Under the pieces are notes generated by a model, which worked only from the letters and a program-made list of their open reading frames with translations, was not told where the DNA came from and did no database searches. Source: a gamma proteobacterium NOR5-3 (GTDB lineage Bacteria; Pseudomonadota; Gammaproteobacteria; Pseudomonadales; Halieaceae). Taken from it: a DNA stretch of 64,000 nucleotides. Both the position numbers and the translations under genes were made by a program. Of the stretch, positions 9,005-18,086 are shown in pieces; the stretch's first letter is position 1, and every line of letters starts with the position of its first letter. The stretch covers positions 1 through 64,000 of the forward strand of contig DS999409.1 in the NCBI GenBank assembly GCA_000158155.1, written 5' to 3'.

Positions 9005-11020
9005 ATGCGTTTTCTATTTTCCCGTTGGTCTGTTCTTATACTTTGCTTTGGTGTTTTGGCTTCGGCCGTACAGGCACAGCCTGAATCTGAACAACGCCTG
9101 TTGACCATCGATGACCTCATGGCGATACAGCGCGTGGGTGATCCCCAGTTCAGCCCTGATGGGCGCTGGGTGGCGTACACCGTTACGCAAAAAGATCTGG
9201 AGGAGGATAAGTCCCGCACGCAGATCTGGATGGCGCCTACTGACGGTGGTGAGGCAATCCCTATGACCTCGGTAGACAGCTCGGCGAGCCGCCCGCGCTG
9301 GAGTCCGGACAACAAGTATCTAAGCTTTACCGCGTCCCGGGGCGAGGATGCCAAGACGCAGGTATGGAGCCTCAATCGTCTGGGCGGTGACGCGATGCAG
9401 GTCACCAATGTCAAACAGGGCGTTAGCGACTTTGCCTGGTCCCCCGATGGCAGCCGGCTGTTGCTGACTATCAAGGACGCCCGTCCGGCCGATTTAACCG
9501 AGGACGAGGACGACGATAAGCCCCGGCCGCACGTCATTGATCGCATCCAGTTCAAGCAGGATTATCAGGGCTATATCGATCGTCGCCGTAAGCATTTTTA
9601 CGTTTACACCCCGGGTGACGACGCCCCGGTGCAGATCACCTTTGGTGATTACGATGACGAGGATCCTGTGTGGAGCCCTGATGGTAAATCCGTTGCCTTT
9701 GTCAGTGACCGCTCCGAGAATCCCGATCTTTATTACGGCAGCAATATCTGGGTAGTGGCGGTGGACGATGAGAATCATCGCCTGCAGAAGGTGACCGCCG
9801 ACAGCGGTAAAGAGCGTTCGCCCACCTGGAGTCCCGACGGTCAGTCCATTGCGTACATCAGTTCTACCGGACCCGATGTGGGTGGTTCTGCGCTGACCCC
9901 AACCCGTCGACTGGCATTAACCCGCGTTGACGGGGGAGCACGTCAGATACTGACCCCGGATTTAGATCGCAATCTCTCTGATCCGCAATTTACGGACGAC
10001 GGTCGTCGCATCAGCTTTCGCTTGGAGGATGAGGGGCAGGTGCATCTGGCATCCATCGGCGTTGACGGCCAGAGCTTTCGGCGAGATTTGGAGGGCCCTG
10101 TTACCGTTCGCGATGTCGCGCGCAGTGGAGAGAGAATTGTTGTTCTGGCCGAAAGTGCGGACCAACCGTCGAACCTGTACACCCTCAGTGATGGCTATTT
10201 GAGTGCGCTAACGTCTGTTAATGCCGAGCTGCTCGCCGGCGTTGCCCGACCCGAGGTCGAAAAGCGTGAGTTCGCCAGTGCCGATGGCACCAAGGTCGAA
10301 GCCTTTTTTGTAAAACCTGTGGGTTATGAAGAGGGCAAGCGGTATCCGACGATACTCTGGTTGCACGGTGGACCGGCATCGCAGTTCTCTTACAGCTATC
10401 GCGATACCGCGCAGCTGTTTGCGGCTAACGGCTATGCGGTGATTATGCCGAATCCCCGGGGCTCGGTGGGTTACGGCGAGGCCTTTGCCAAAGGCACTGT
10501 GGCAGCCTGGGGTGAAAAAGACGTCGAGGACGTGCTTGCTGCGGTAGATCACGGCATCGAGATGGGGCTGGTGGATGGCGACCACCTTGGCGTGGGCGGC
10601 TGGTCCTATGGCGGCATTCTTACCAACTATGTGATTACCCAGAGCACACGATTTAAAGCAGCATCCTCCGGCGCGAGTCTCGGTCTTGTCCCCGCCAATT
10701 ATGGACATGATCACTACCAGCTGATGTATGAACTGGAGTTTGGCCTGCCCTGGGAAAACCGTGAACGCTGGGATGCGCTGTCGCCGTTTTGGAAGGTCGA
10801 GAACATTACCACTCCCACCCAGTGGATGGGCGGTGAGGAAGACTGGAACGTGCCCATCATCAACTCCGAGCAAATGTATCTGGCCATGAAGCGTTTGGGC
10901 AAAGAAACCCAGCTGGTGGTCTACCCGGATGAGCATCACGGTATCCGCCGGCCGAGCTTTGTTAAAGACCGCTATGAGCGCTGGTTGGGTTGGTTTGATC
11001 AGTATCTCAAGGCACCGTGA
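9005..11020 (+). CDS. Exported S9-family prolyl-oligopeptidase-like peptidase
   Basis: A 671-residue protein of the S9C/acylaminoacyl-peptidase type. It has a signal peptide (to about residue 25, ...ASAVQAQ), a seven-bladed PD40/WD40-like propeller with repeated W-SPDG blades, and an alpha/beta-hydrolase domain from about residue 410. Catalytic residues are readable: Ser534 in GGWSYGG, Asp613 in GEEDWNVP and His645 in DEHHG. The propeller normally limits access to short peptides. The signal peptide predicts periplasmic or outer-surface action on oligopeptides. It starts 43 bases after the first TPR gene and is followed 18 bases later by the M20 gene, consistent with one transcript. Confidence 0.9.
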   Translation: MRFLFSRWSVLILCFGVLASAVQAQPESEQRLLTIDDLMAIQRVGDPQFSPDGRWVAYTVTQKDLEEDKSRTQIWMAPTDGGEAIPMTSVDSSASRPRWSPDNKYLSFTASRGEDAKTQVWSLNRLGGDAMQVTNVKQGVSDFAWSPDGSRLLLTIKDARPADLTEDEDDDKPRPHVIDRIQFKQDYQGYIDRRRKHFYVYTPGDDAPVQITFGDYDDEDPVWSPDGKSVAFVSDRSENPDLYYGSNIWVVAVDDENHRLQKVTADSGKERSPTWSPDGQSIAYISSTGPDVGGSALTPTRRLALTRVDGGARQILTPDLDRNLSDPQFTDDGRRISFRLEDEGQVHLASIGVDGQSFRRDLEGPVTVRDVARSGERIVVLAESADQPSNLYTLSDGYLSALTSVNAELLAGVARPEVEKREFASADGTKVEAFFVKPVGYEEGKRYPTILWLHGGPASQFSYSYRDTAQLFAANGYAVIMPNPRGSVGYGEAFAKGTVAAWGEKDVEDVLAAVDHGIEMGLVDGDHLGVGGWSYGGILTNYVITQSTRFKAASSGASLGLVPANYGHDHYQLMYELEFGLPWENRERWDALSPFWKVENITTPTQWMGGEEDWNVPIINSEQMYLAMKRLGKETQLVVYPDEHHGIRRPSFVKDRYERWLGWFDQYLKAP

Positions 11021-11038
11021 ACACGCACTGGAGAGTTC

Positions 11039-12328
11039 ATGAGATTCATTATTGGTATCGTGGTGCTCGTGTTGGGCCAGAGCGCAGCCTTTGCACAGCC
11101 GCTGCTCACCGCAAGTCCCGAGCGCATGCAGTCGCGCATCGAGGCCTTGTCTGCTTTTGGTGCCAACCCCGAAGGGGGCGTTAGTCGCGTAGCGTTTACC
11201 GACGCAGACTTAGCCGGCCGGGAATGGCTCAAAGCAGAGCTTCGGGGCATGGGCCTGTCGGTGCGGACAGATACCGCAGGCAACATCATTGGCCGGCGCG
11301 AAGGCTCTCAGCCGGGTTTTCCTGCCATTATGTTTGGCTCGCATATCGACTCTGTCCCCGGTGGCGGCAATTACGATGGGCAGGTGGGTGTGGTCGGTGC
11401 TTTGGAAGTGATCAGCCTTTTGAACGACGCGGGGATAACTACGCGCCACCCTCTGGAGTTCGTCAGTTTTACAGACGAAGAGGGCGGTTTGGTGGGCAGC
11501 CGGGCCATGGTCGGCAAACTGACACAAGCCGGTATGGATGTCGTGTCCAACAGTGGACTGGTGACCCGCGACGGCATTGCCCGAGTCGGTGGCGACCCCG
11601 CGCGCATCGCCGAGGCTGCCAGGGACCCGGATAGCCTGCGTGCTTTTTTTGAACTGCACATCGAGCAGGGCGGGATTCTGGAGCAGAAGAACCTTCAGAT
11701 TGGTGTCGTTGAGGGCATTGTCGGCATTCAGTGGTGGGATATTACGATCAACGGCGTGGCGAATCATGGCGGCACCACGCCCATGCCCCAGCGCGTCGAT
11801 GCTCTGGTATCGGCCTCTGAATTGGCGCTGGCAATCAACCGCATTGCGCTGGAGCTCGAGGGTCGTCAGGTCGCGACTGTGGGTCGCATAGAGGCTTTTC
11901 CCGGCGCGCCCAACGTCGTGCCCGGAAAAGTCGTGATGAGTCTGGAAGTCCGCGATCTGGATGAGAGCAAAATCTGGGAGGTGTTCAGGCTTATCGAGGA
12001 TGAGGCTCAACGCATAGCGGCTGCCCGCGGCACTCCCATCAGCTTTACGGAGCTTGATACCGCATCCCCGCCAGCCCCCACAGATACAGAGATGCGCGAC
12101 ATTATCGAGGCTGCGGCCAAGCGTCTGGGTTACAGCTACCAGCGCATGCCCTCGGGCGCAGGACACGATGCTCAGGATCTGGCACAGATAACGCCTACCG
12201 GTATGATTTTCGTTCCCAGTAAGGATGGCGTTAGTCATTCGCCTTTTGAGTACACGTCCCCCGAAGATATGGCCAGAGGCGCTTCGGTGCTGCTGCAGGC
12301 GATTTTGGCGACAGATGGTCAGCGCTAA
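11039..12328 (+). CDS. Exported M20-family amidase/carbamoylase
   Basis: A 429-residue M20 protein of the hydantoinase/carbamoylase (allantoate amidohydrolase) branch. Visible motifs are GSHIDSVPGGGNYDGQVGV, TDEEGG, ELHIEQGGILE and NHGGTTPM with a GAGHDA metal-ligand segment near the C-terminus. These enzymes hydrolyse N-carbamoyl-amino acids, allantoate or beta-ureidopropionate with two metal ions. Most family members are cytoplasmic. This one begins with a clear signal peptide (MRFIIGIVVLVLGQSAAFA), so it should act in the periplasm. A ribosome site (GGAG) precedes the ATG. It lies between the S9 peptidase and the second TPR gene. The exact substrate is open. Confidence 0.85.
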   Translation: MRFIIGIVVLVLGQSAAFAQPLLTASPERMQSRIEALSAFGANPEGGVSRVAFTDADLAGREWLKAELRGMGLSVRTDTAGNIIGRREGSQPGFPAIMFGSHIDSVPGGGNYDGQVGVVGALEVISLLNDAGITTRHPLEFVSFTDEEGGLVGSRAMVGKLTQAGMDVVSNSGLVTRDGIARVGGDPARIAEAARDPDSLRAFFELHIEQGGILEQKNLQIGVVEGIVGIQWWDITINGVANHGGTTPMPQRVDALVSASELALAINRIALELEGRQVATVGRIEAFPGAPNVVPGKVVMSLEVRDLDESKIWEVFRLIEDEAQRIAAARGTPISFTELDTASPPAPTDTEMRDIIEAAAKRLGYSYQRMPSGAGHDAQDLAQITPTGMIFVPSKDGVSHSPFEYTSPEDMARGASVLLQAILATDGQR

Positions 12329-12345
12329 AATCGACGCAGCAGGCG

Positions 12346-12374
12346 TAGTGCTCAACGACTCAATGCGCTATCGT
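12346..12374 (+). promoter_or_regulatory. Candidate promoter upstream of second TPR gene
   Basis: TAGTGC at 12346 and TATCGT at 12369 are 17 bases apart, and the -10 ends 30 bases before the GTG start. The arrangement matches those at 6671 and 14652. Confidence 0.4.
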
Positions 12375-12403
12375 CAGCGTATTCGGATTTTTAGGTCAGG
12401 AAT

Positions 12404-14626
12404 GTGAGCTTTCTCGGCGAACTTAAGCGTCGTAATGTCTTTCGCGTAGCGGGCGTCTATGTGGTCGTCAGCTGGGTGATCGTGCAGGTGGCCGCCACGC
12501 TCGAAGAGGCCATTTCGCTGCCGGCCTGGTTTGATGCCGTGGCGGTGTCGTTTCTGGCGATTGCCTTCCCCATCGTTGTGGTCTTTGCCTGGGCTTTTGA
12601 GCTGACACCTGAAGGTATTCAGCGAACTACGGCGGTATCCCCCGAAGACAGTATTACAGCGCAGACCGCGTCAAAACTGGACATGGTGCTTATATTTGCG
12701 CTGCTGGTTTTTGCCGGCGCAATCGCACTGCCGCGTTTTCTGCCCCAAGCCGAGGTATCCACAGCACAGCCCACCGCCAGCACCGCGTCGCAAGATGAGG
12801 CCATGCTAAAGGAGGCAACACCCCCGGTTAAAGATGCCTCTATTGCTGTACTGCCCTTTGCAGACCTTTCGCCCGATGGCAATCAGGAGTACTTCGCCGA
12901 CGGTATCTCCGAAGAACTGCTGAACGTATTGGCGCAGGTCGACGGTCTGAAGGTTGCCGGGCGCACCTCGTCGTTTGCCTTTAAGGGGCGCAACGAGGAT
13001 CTTCGCGAAATTGGTCAGGTGCTCAATGTGGCGCACATCCTGGAAGGATCCGTGCGCAGCCAGGGCGACAAGGTGCGTGTCACGGCGCAGCTGATTCAGG
13101 TCAGCGACGGCTTTCACCTCTGGTCGCAAACCTACGACCGGGACTTGAGTGATATTTTTGCCGTACAGGACGATATCGCCCAGCAGATATTGGTCGCCAT
13201 GACCGATGAGTTAATGTCGGATAAGGCCCCGTCTATTGCTCCTTCGGCACGCACGGATATCAGTGCCTTTAATTTGTTTTTGGAGGCCCGGGATCTGATC
13301 TCGAGCCGAGACGAGACAGGTATGCAGCGCGCGTTGGAGTTGCTTGATCAAGCGATAGAGATTGACCCGACCTACGCGCCGGCGTACGCATCCCGCGCCA
13401 AGGCCTACACGTTACTCTCGGATCGGCCTGGCTCCTACGGCAGTATTCCTGCCAAAGTGGCGCTTACGCAGGCTCGCGCCGACGTCGACAAGGCTTTAGC
13501 GCTGGATTCGAAACTCGCGGATGCCTACGCGGTGCAGGGCCTCATCAATGCCGATATCGGACGGCCGGATTTTGCGGTCTCCAGCCTGCGCCGTGCACTG
13601 GAACTCAACCCTAATTCTTTGGATGCGCGTAACTGGTTGGCCTTGGCGTTATCCTTTAATGGTCGCTTGCGGGATGTGGCAGACCAACTCAAGACGCTGG
13701 TGGATATCGACCCGCTGTACCGTCCGGGCGTCACAAATACAATCCTTTACAACTATCGCATTGGAGACTTTGAAACCGCGAAGCGGGTGGGGGAACGTTA
13801 CATACGCGCCAAGCCCGGCGAGGTCGAGAGCATACGGATTCGATCAGGGCTTTTAAACCTGGACAATAAACCCGGTGAAAGCATTCTTTTGCAGGAGACC
13901 TTGGCCTTAGACAAGTTCGACGCCCGGACCTCAAGCGAGTTGCGAGACAGTTATTACGATTTGGGTATTGATGCTGAGTACAAGGGCCCGCATAAGCTTC
14001 AGCCGCTGTTTGAGCCTTACGGCATGTGGTCTGAAGGCGATATGGCGGGTGCGCTGGATAAGGCTCGCAAGGCCGTGGCGGATTTTCCCGAGTACTACTC
14101 GGCACACACGGTGTACATACGCATACTCTCTGAAACGGGGTCCGATGAAGAGCTGGCTGCACACTATGCACAGGCCTTTGACGGGAGCCTTGAGATCTAC
14201 GCTACCAAGCTGCGCCCCTCTGTGAGTGTTGAGCCTCCGCCCTATGGCGAACTTGCGGTGGCACTGCGGTCAGTGGGTGACAGTTCGGGTTATGACGATG
14301 CCATGCAGCGCTGGCGCTTTACTATTGATATGTTTCGCGCCGGCGGCGATGTGTCGTCGGCCCGTGACCGTGATGATGCCGCTTACTGGGCTATTGCCGG
14401 CGATGACGAAAAAAGCATCGACTTTTTGGAGTCGGCTTTTAGCAAGCGACACCCTTTACCGGTGTTTGAGTTTGGTCTCAGAGTCTACAAACCTTTGGAG
14501 CTGCACCCGCGATTTGCTGCGCTGCGCCGCGCGAATCTTGTGCGCATCAATGAGGAACGCGCGATTCTGGGCTACCCACCCCTGGATGAGAGTTATTACG
14601 GGATAGACGGCACACCGTCGGATTGA
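12404..14626 (+). CDS. Membrane TolB/FlgO-like TPR protein (copy 2)
   Basis: A 740-residue paralogue of the protein at 6730-8961, again with a GTG start and the MSFLGELKRRNVFRVAGVY opening. The membrane segments, the FlgO-like domain (SIAVLPFADLSPDGNQEYFADG) and the first TPRs can be aligned by eye with almost no gaps. The C-terminal TPR half diverges more and may hold the specificity. The spacer between membrane segment 3 and the FlgO-like domain also differs. It follows the M20 gene by 75 bases, with its own candidate promoter. Function is unknown. The pairing suggests a duplicated two-receptor or two-scaffold arrangement. Confidence 0.85.
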   Translation: MSFLGELKRRNVFRVAGVYVVVSWVIVQVAATLEEAISLPAWFDAVAVSFLAIAFPIVVVFAWAFELTPEGIQRTTAVSPEDSITAQTASKLDMVLIFALLVFAGAIALPRFLPQAEVSTAQPTASTASQDEAMLKEATPPVKDASIAVLPFADLSPDGNQEYFADGISEELLNVLAQVDGLKVAGRTSSFAFKGRNEDLREIGQVLNVAHILEGSVRSQGDKVRVTAQLIQVSDGFHLWSQTYDRDLSDIFAVQDDIAQQILVAMTDELMSDKAPSIAPSARTDISAFNLFLEARDLISSRDETGMQRALELLDQAIEIDPTYAPAYASRAKAYTLLSDRPGSYGSIPAKVALTQARADVDKALALDSKLADAYAVQGLINADIGRPDFAVSSLRRALELNPNSLDARNWLALALSFNGRLRDVADQLKTLVDIDPLYRPGVTNTILYNYRIGDFETAKRVGERYIRAKPGEVESIRIRSGLLNLDNKPGESILLQETLALDKFDARTSSELRDSYYDLGIDAEYKGPHKLQPLFEPYGMWSEGDMAGALDKARKAVADFPEYYSAHTVYIRILSETGSDEELAAHYAQAFDGSLEIYATKLRPSVSVEPPPYGELAVALRSVGDSSGYDDAMQRWRFTIDMFRAGGDVSSARDRDDAAYWAIAGDDEKSIDFLESAFSKRHPLPVFEFGLRVYKPLELHPRFAALRRANLVRINEERAILGYPPLDESYYGIDGTPSD

Positions 14627-14651
14627 TTCGCAGCACTTCCCTTCGAAAACA

Positions 14652-14680
14652 TAGCCCGCCAAAGCGCAATGCGTTATGGT
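14652..14680 (+). promoter_or_regulatory. Candidate promoter upstream of lipoprotein esterase
   Basis: TAGCCC at 14652 and TATGGT at 14675 are 17 bases apart, and the -10 ends 30 bases before the ATG at 14710. It is the third instance of the spacing seen at 6671 and 12346. Confidence 0.35.
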
Positions 14681-14709
14681 CTCGGGCATATTTTCGGGAG
14701 CCTTTTCGC

Positions 14710-16473
14710 ATGAACTTACCCTTAAGAACCCTGGCCTTTGGTGCATTGCTTGGCAGCGTGTTGCTGGGCTGTGGCGAGGCTTCTGTAGAAGTCGCCACAC
14801 CAGTGGCCGAGACCGCCGCGTCCGGCCCCAGCTTTAACATCCGTTTTGACCCGGCCCTGGCTCCAGATGCGCAGGACGGCCGCCTGCTGCTCATGCTCTC
14901 CAATACGGACCGCGACGAGCCGCGTTTTCTCGTGGACAACTCTCTGGATACCCAGCTGATCTATGGTCGCAACGTAACGGACTGGTCTGCCGGGTCCGAC
15001 ATGCTCATCGATGCGGCACATATTGGATTCCCCATTAACACGCTGGCCGATCTGCCTCCCGGGCGCTACTACGTGCAGGCACTGCTCAATCGCTACAAAG
15101 ACTTTAATCTCGCAAACGGTAAGACCGTGAGCCTCTCTCCCGATCAGGGCGAAGGCCAGCAGTGGAACCGCAAGCCGGGTAACTTTTACTCCAAACCCGT
15201 GGCGCTGGATATCACCGCAAACGGCGAGTACGAAATTGTGTTGGATCAGCAGATTGCGCCCATCGAACCTGCCAAGGACACGCCCTACATTAAACACGTC
15301 CGCATGAAGAGCGAGCTCTTATCGGAGTTTTGGGGTGAGGACGTCTACCTGGGCGCTCACGTGCTTTTACCCAAAGGCTTTGACCAACACCCCGAGGCGC
15401 GCTATCCGTTGATGGTGTTCCATGGACACTTTCCCAGCGATTTTGGCGCTTTCAGGCCCGAGCCGCCGGACCCTGACCTTGAGCCTGAGTACAGCGAGCG
15501 CTTCAGCATCGACGGCTATAACATCATTCAACAGCAGGAGGCGCACAATAACTATCTGCGCTGGATAGCGGATGATTTTCCGCGCTTTCTGGCTATCGAG
15601 ATTCAGCACCCCACGCCTTACTACGACGACTCCTACGCGGTGAACTCGGCGAGTCAGGGTCCTTACGGTGACGCGATTAACTATGAGCTGATCCCCTTTA
15701 TCGAGGAGCAGTTTCGCGGCATAGGCGAGGGTTGGGCGCGCTTTACCTACGGCGGTTCTACCGGCGGCTGGGAAGCCATGGCCACACAGATGTTCTACCC
15801 CGATGAGTTCAACGGCGCTTTTGTGGCCTGCCCGGACCCCATCGATTTTCGGGCTTACCTCACCATGAACATCTACGAGGATAAAAACGCCTACTACTAT
15901 CCCAGTGATTTTCAGAAGATCACCCGCCCGGGACATCGGGACTACCTGGGCAACGTGCAGTCCAGTATCAAAGATCAAAATGATCTGGAGCGCGTGTTGG
16001 GTGACCGCAATCGCTCGGGCCAGCAGTTTGATATCTGGGAGGCAACGTTTTCCCCCATGGATGAAGACGGCTATCCGGCTGATCTATGGGATCCCGAGAC
16101 CGGCGAGATCGATCCCGAGATCGCCGCCTATTGGAAAGAGAACTTCGACCTAAGCTACATTCTGCGTCGTGACTGGAAGACGCTTGGCCCCAAGCTTGCG
16201 GGCAAGCTGCATATCTACACCGGTGATATGGACAACTACTATCTGAACAACGCCGTGTATCTGGTAGAAGAGTTCCTTGAAAGCACCACAGAGCCTTACT
16301 ACGCAGGCGAGGTGGATTACGGTGATCGTGCAGAGCATTGCTGGAACGGCGATCAGGAGAATGGCAACCATCTATCCCGTTTGCGTTATAACTGGATGTA
16401 CGTACCCAAGATTCTCAAGCGCATCGAAGAAAGCGCCCCCGAGGGTGCGGATGTGAGCAGCTGGAGGTATTGA
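14710..16473 (+). CDS. Lipoprotein alpha/beta-hydrolase (esterase-like)
   Basis: A 587-residue exported hydrolase. ATG at 14710 is preferred over an upstream in-frame start because it gives a clean lipoprotein signal (LLGSVLLGC, Cys near residue 21) and has GGGAG about 10 bases upstream. After an N-terminal beta-rich region of about 200 residues comes an esterase domain (YPLMVFHGHFPSD). The nucleophile motif GGSTGG has Ser350, and a likely catalytic His lies in AEHCWNGD near the C-terminus. It resembles the putative esterase/PHB-depolymerase-like superfamily. The true substrate (ester, feruloyl or peptide) cannot be told. It starts 83 bases after the second TPR gene, with its own candidate promoter. 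Confidence 0.75.
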   Translation: MNLPLRTLAFGALLGSVLLGCGEASVEVATPVAETAASGPSFNIRFDPALAPDAQDGRLLLMLSNTDRDEPRFLVDNSLDTQLIYGRNVTDWSAGSDMLIDAAHIGFPINTLADLPPGRYYVQALLNRYKDFNLANGKTVSLSPDQGEGQQWNRKPGNFYSKPVALDITANGEYEIVLDQQIAPIEPAKDTPYIKHVRMKSELLSEFWGEDVYLGAHVLLPKGFDQHPEARYPLMVFHGHFPSDFGAFRPEPPDPDLEPEYSERFSIDGYNIIQQQEAHNNYLRWIADDFPRFLAIEIQHPTPYYDDSYAVNSASQGPYGDAINYELIPFIEEQFRGIGEGWARFTYGGSTGGWEAMATQMFYPDEFNGAFVACPDPIDFRAYLTMNIYEDKNAYYYPSDFQKITRPGHRDYLGNVQSSIKDQNDLERVLGDRNRSGQQFDIWEATFSPMDEDGYPADLWDPETGEIDPEIAAYWKENFDLSYILRRDWKTLGPKLAGKLHIYTGDMDNYYLNNAVYLVEEFLESTTEPYYAGEVDYGDRAEHCWNGDQENGNHLSRLRYNWMYVPKILKRIEESAPEGADVSSWRY

Positions 16474-16621
16474 GAGACTGGCTAGCGGCGAAAGGCACTT
16501 TGAGCCGGGATATGAGTCAGCAATGTGAAGTGAGGCAAGGCAGGGTGCAAACTGGCGATGCTGCGCCGACGTTTTTGGTGCATCGAGAATTTTCGTAAAA
16601 CCACTAGGGAATGTGCGACTA

Positions 16622-17146
16622 ATGAAACGATGGTTAGCAGTTTTTTCTTTTGCGGTGGTCGCCGCACAAGTGGCCAGTGCAGGCCCCGGGGACTTTCACA
16701 GCGGAGGTCTGATTAAAGACTACGGTAAGTTTGCCGATGTGCCAGCGGCCAAGCCGCTCCCGGCGGATACGCATTTTAAGGTTGCCATGGATGTTGTGGA
16801 TGGCGGTGTAACCGGCGAGGTCAACAGTATATTTGCCATCGCGGCGGGATTTATTAACCTTCAACATGCCAACGGTATACCTCCGGAGCAGGTGGATATC
16901 GCCTTGGTGGTACACGGCTCGGCGCACCGTGATTTGCTGAACGAAAAAGCCTACGGCGGTGACAATCCCAATGCTGAATTGCTCGCGATACTCCAGAGTT
17001 ACGGGGTGAAGGTGCTTTACTGCGGTCAGAACGCGATTAAAAACGATATCGGGGCAGGGGATCTGCTTCCCGGTGTCGAGATGACGCATTCGGCCACAAC
17101 GACACATGTGCTTTTGCAGCAGCAAGGCTATGCGCTGCGTCCCTAG
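16622..17146 (+). CDS. Exported DsrE-like protein
   Basis: A 174-residue protein with a signal peptide (RWLAVFSFAVVAAQVASA) and a DsrE/DsrF-like fold: FKVAMDVVDGG, a helix with NLQHANG, VDIALVVHGSAHRDLL, then an YGVKVLYCGQNAIK segment with a single conserved Cys. DsrE-like proteins relay sulfur or bind small ligands. Exported single-Cys members are common in proteobacteria but poorly defined. ATG at 16622 was chosen; a GTG at 16613 is in frame but sits too close to the AGGGA ribosome site. It is preceded by 148 bases in which no gene or clear hairpin was seen. Confidence 0.78.
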   Translation: MKRWLAVFSFAVVAAQVASAGPGDFHSGGLIKDYGKFADVPAAKPLPADTHFKVAMDVVDGGVTGEVNSIFAIAAGFINLQHANGIPPEQVDIALVVHGSAHRDLLNEKAYGGDNPNAELLAILQSYGVKVLYCGQNAIKNDIGAGDLLPGVEMTHSATTTHVLLQQQGYALRP

Positions 17147-17189
17147 CCCGTCTTTTGGGTCACCGATAATAGAGTAGAGGTAGTGCGCG

Positions 17190-18065
17190 ATGATTTCGCC
17201 GGATGAATGGTTGGCACGGGGCCGGAGGCTCGAGCTGTTGGGCCATTCTATTTTTTACATCGATGAAGCCGCCACCGAGGAGTCCCGGGGAACTATCCTG
17301 CTGATTCACGGTTTCCCCACATCCAGTTGGGATTGGTGGAAAATCTGGCCCGAGTTGAATAAGCATTATCGTCTCGTTGCCATGGATCTATTGGGCTTTG
17401 GCTTTAGTGAAAAGCCCACTCCGCACGATTACCGCATTATGGAGCAGGCCGACCTGTGCGAGGCCTTGGCTGACAATCTTGGGCTGCGGCAGTTTCATGT
17501 GCTGGCGCATGATTATGGCGATACGGTCGCGCAGGAAATGCTGGCCAGACAGAACGAGGATTTAGGCGTTGGAAAGTGGCAGTCCTGTCTGTTTTTGAAC
17601 GGAGGACTTTTTCCAGAAACTCATCGTGCGGTGCTTGCGCAAAAGCTGCTGAAAAGTCCTGTGGGTTTTATCTTTCGTCACGCATTGACCAAGCGGAGTC
17701 TGACTAAGTCCTTCGATCACATTTTTGGCGAAACCAAAGCCAGTCCAGAAGAACTGGATGTGTTTTTTGAACTCTTTGATCGCGATGGTGGACGGCGAAA
17801 TGTGCATCGCCTGATTCACTACATGAGTGATCGCATTGAGCATCGGGATCGTTGGGTGGGCGCATTAAAAAATGCCTGCTGCCCCATCGGCCTGATCAAT
17901 GGCAGCCTGGACCCCGTGTCCGGCAATCATATGGTGCAGCGATTTGAAGAGGTGGTGGGCGCGGGACACTTTATCCATCGACTGCCGACCGTGGGACATT
18001 ATCCCCAGGTAGAAGCACCGGAGCCGGTGCTGGCTGCCTATCAGCAGTTTCTTGAGACGCTTTAG
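17190..18065 (+). CDS. MEST-like alpha/beta hydrolase
   Basis: A 291-residue alpha/beta hydrolase that closely follows the animal MEST/PEG1 family. It has LIHGFPTSSWDWWK (oxyanion), the nucleophile motif AHDYGDTVAQE with Asp108 in the nucleophile position, NGGLFPETHR, DRWVGAL, an acid Asp near 241 (GSLDPVSG) and His270 in VGHYPQVE. An Asp nucleophile points to epoxide hydrolase or haloalkane-dehalogenase chemistry rather than an esterase; the natural substrate of MEST is not established. A GAGGT ribosome site lies 8 bases before the ATG. No signal peptide is seen. The gene is convergent with the Wzz-like gene, 21 bases apart. Confidence 0.88.
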   Translation: MISPDEWLARGRRLELLGHSIFYIDEAATEESRGTILLIHGFPTSSWDWWKIWPELNKHYRLVAMDLLGFGFSEKPTPHDYRIMEQADLCEALADNLGLRQFHVLAHDYGDTVAQEMLARQNEDLGVGKWQSCLFLNGGLFPETHRAVLAQKLLKSPVGFIFRHALTKRSLTKSFDHIFGETKASPEELDVFFELFDRDGGRRNVHRLIHYMSDRIEHRDRWVGALKNACCPIGLINGSLDPVSGNHMVQRFEEVVGAGHFIHRLPTVGHYPQVEAPEPVLAAYQQFLETL

Positions 18066-18086
18066 ATTGGGGCAGCCAGCAACTTA

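Noticed and set aside
10208-10939. A 243-codon minus-strand frame within the S9 peptidase gene
   Set aside because: It is antisense to the catalytic domain and has no start signal or domain.
11210-12355. A 381-codon minus-strand frame over the M20 gene
   Set aside because: A shadow frame; the M20 protein has full motifs and a signal peptide.
16474-16621. Possible relic gene between the esterase and DsrE-like genes
   Set aside because: Short frames on both strands lack start signals and any family-like sequence; treated as ordinary intergenic DNA.
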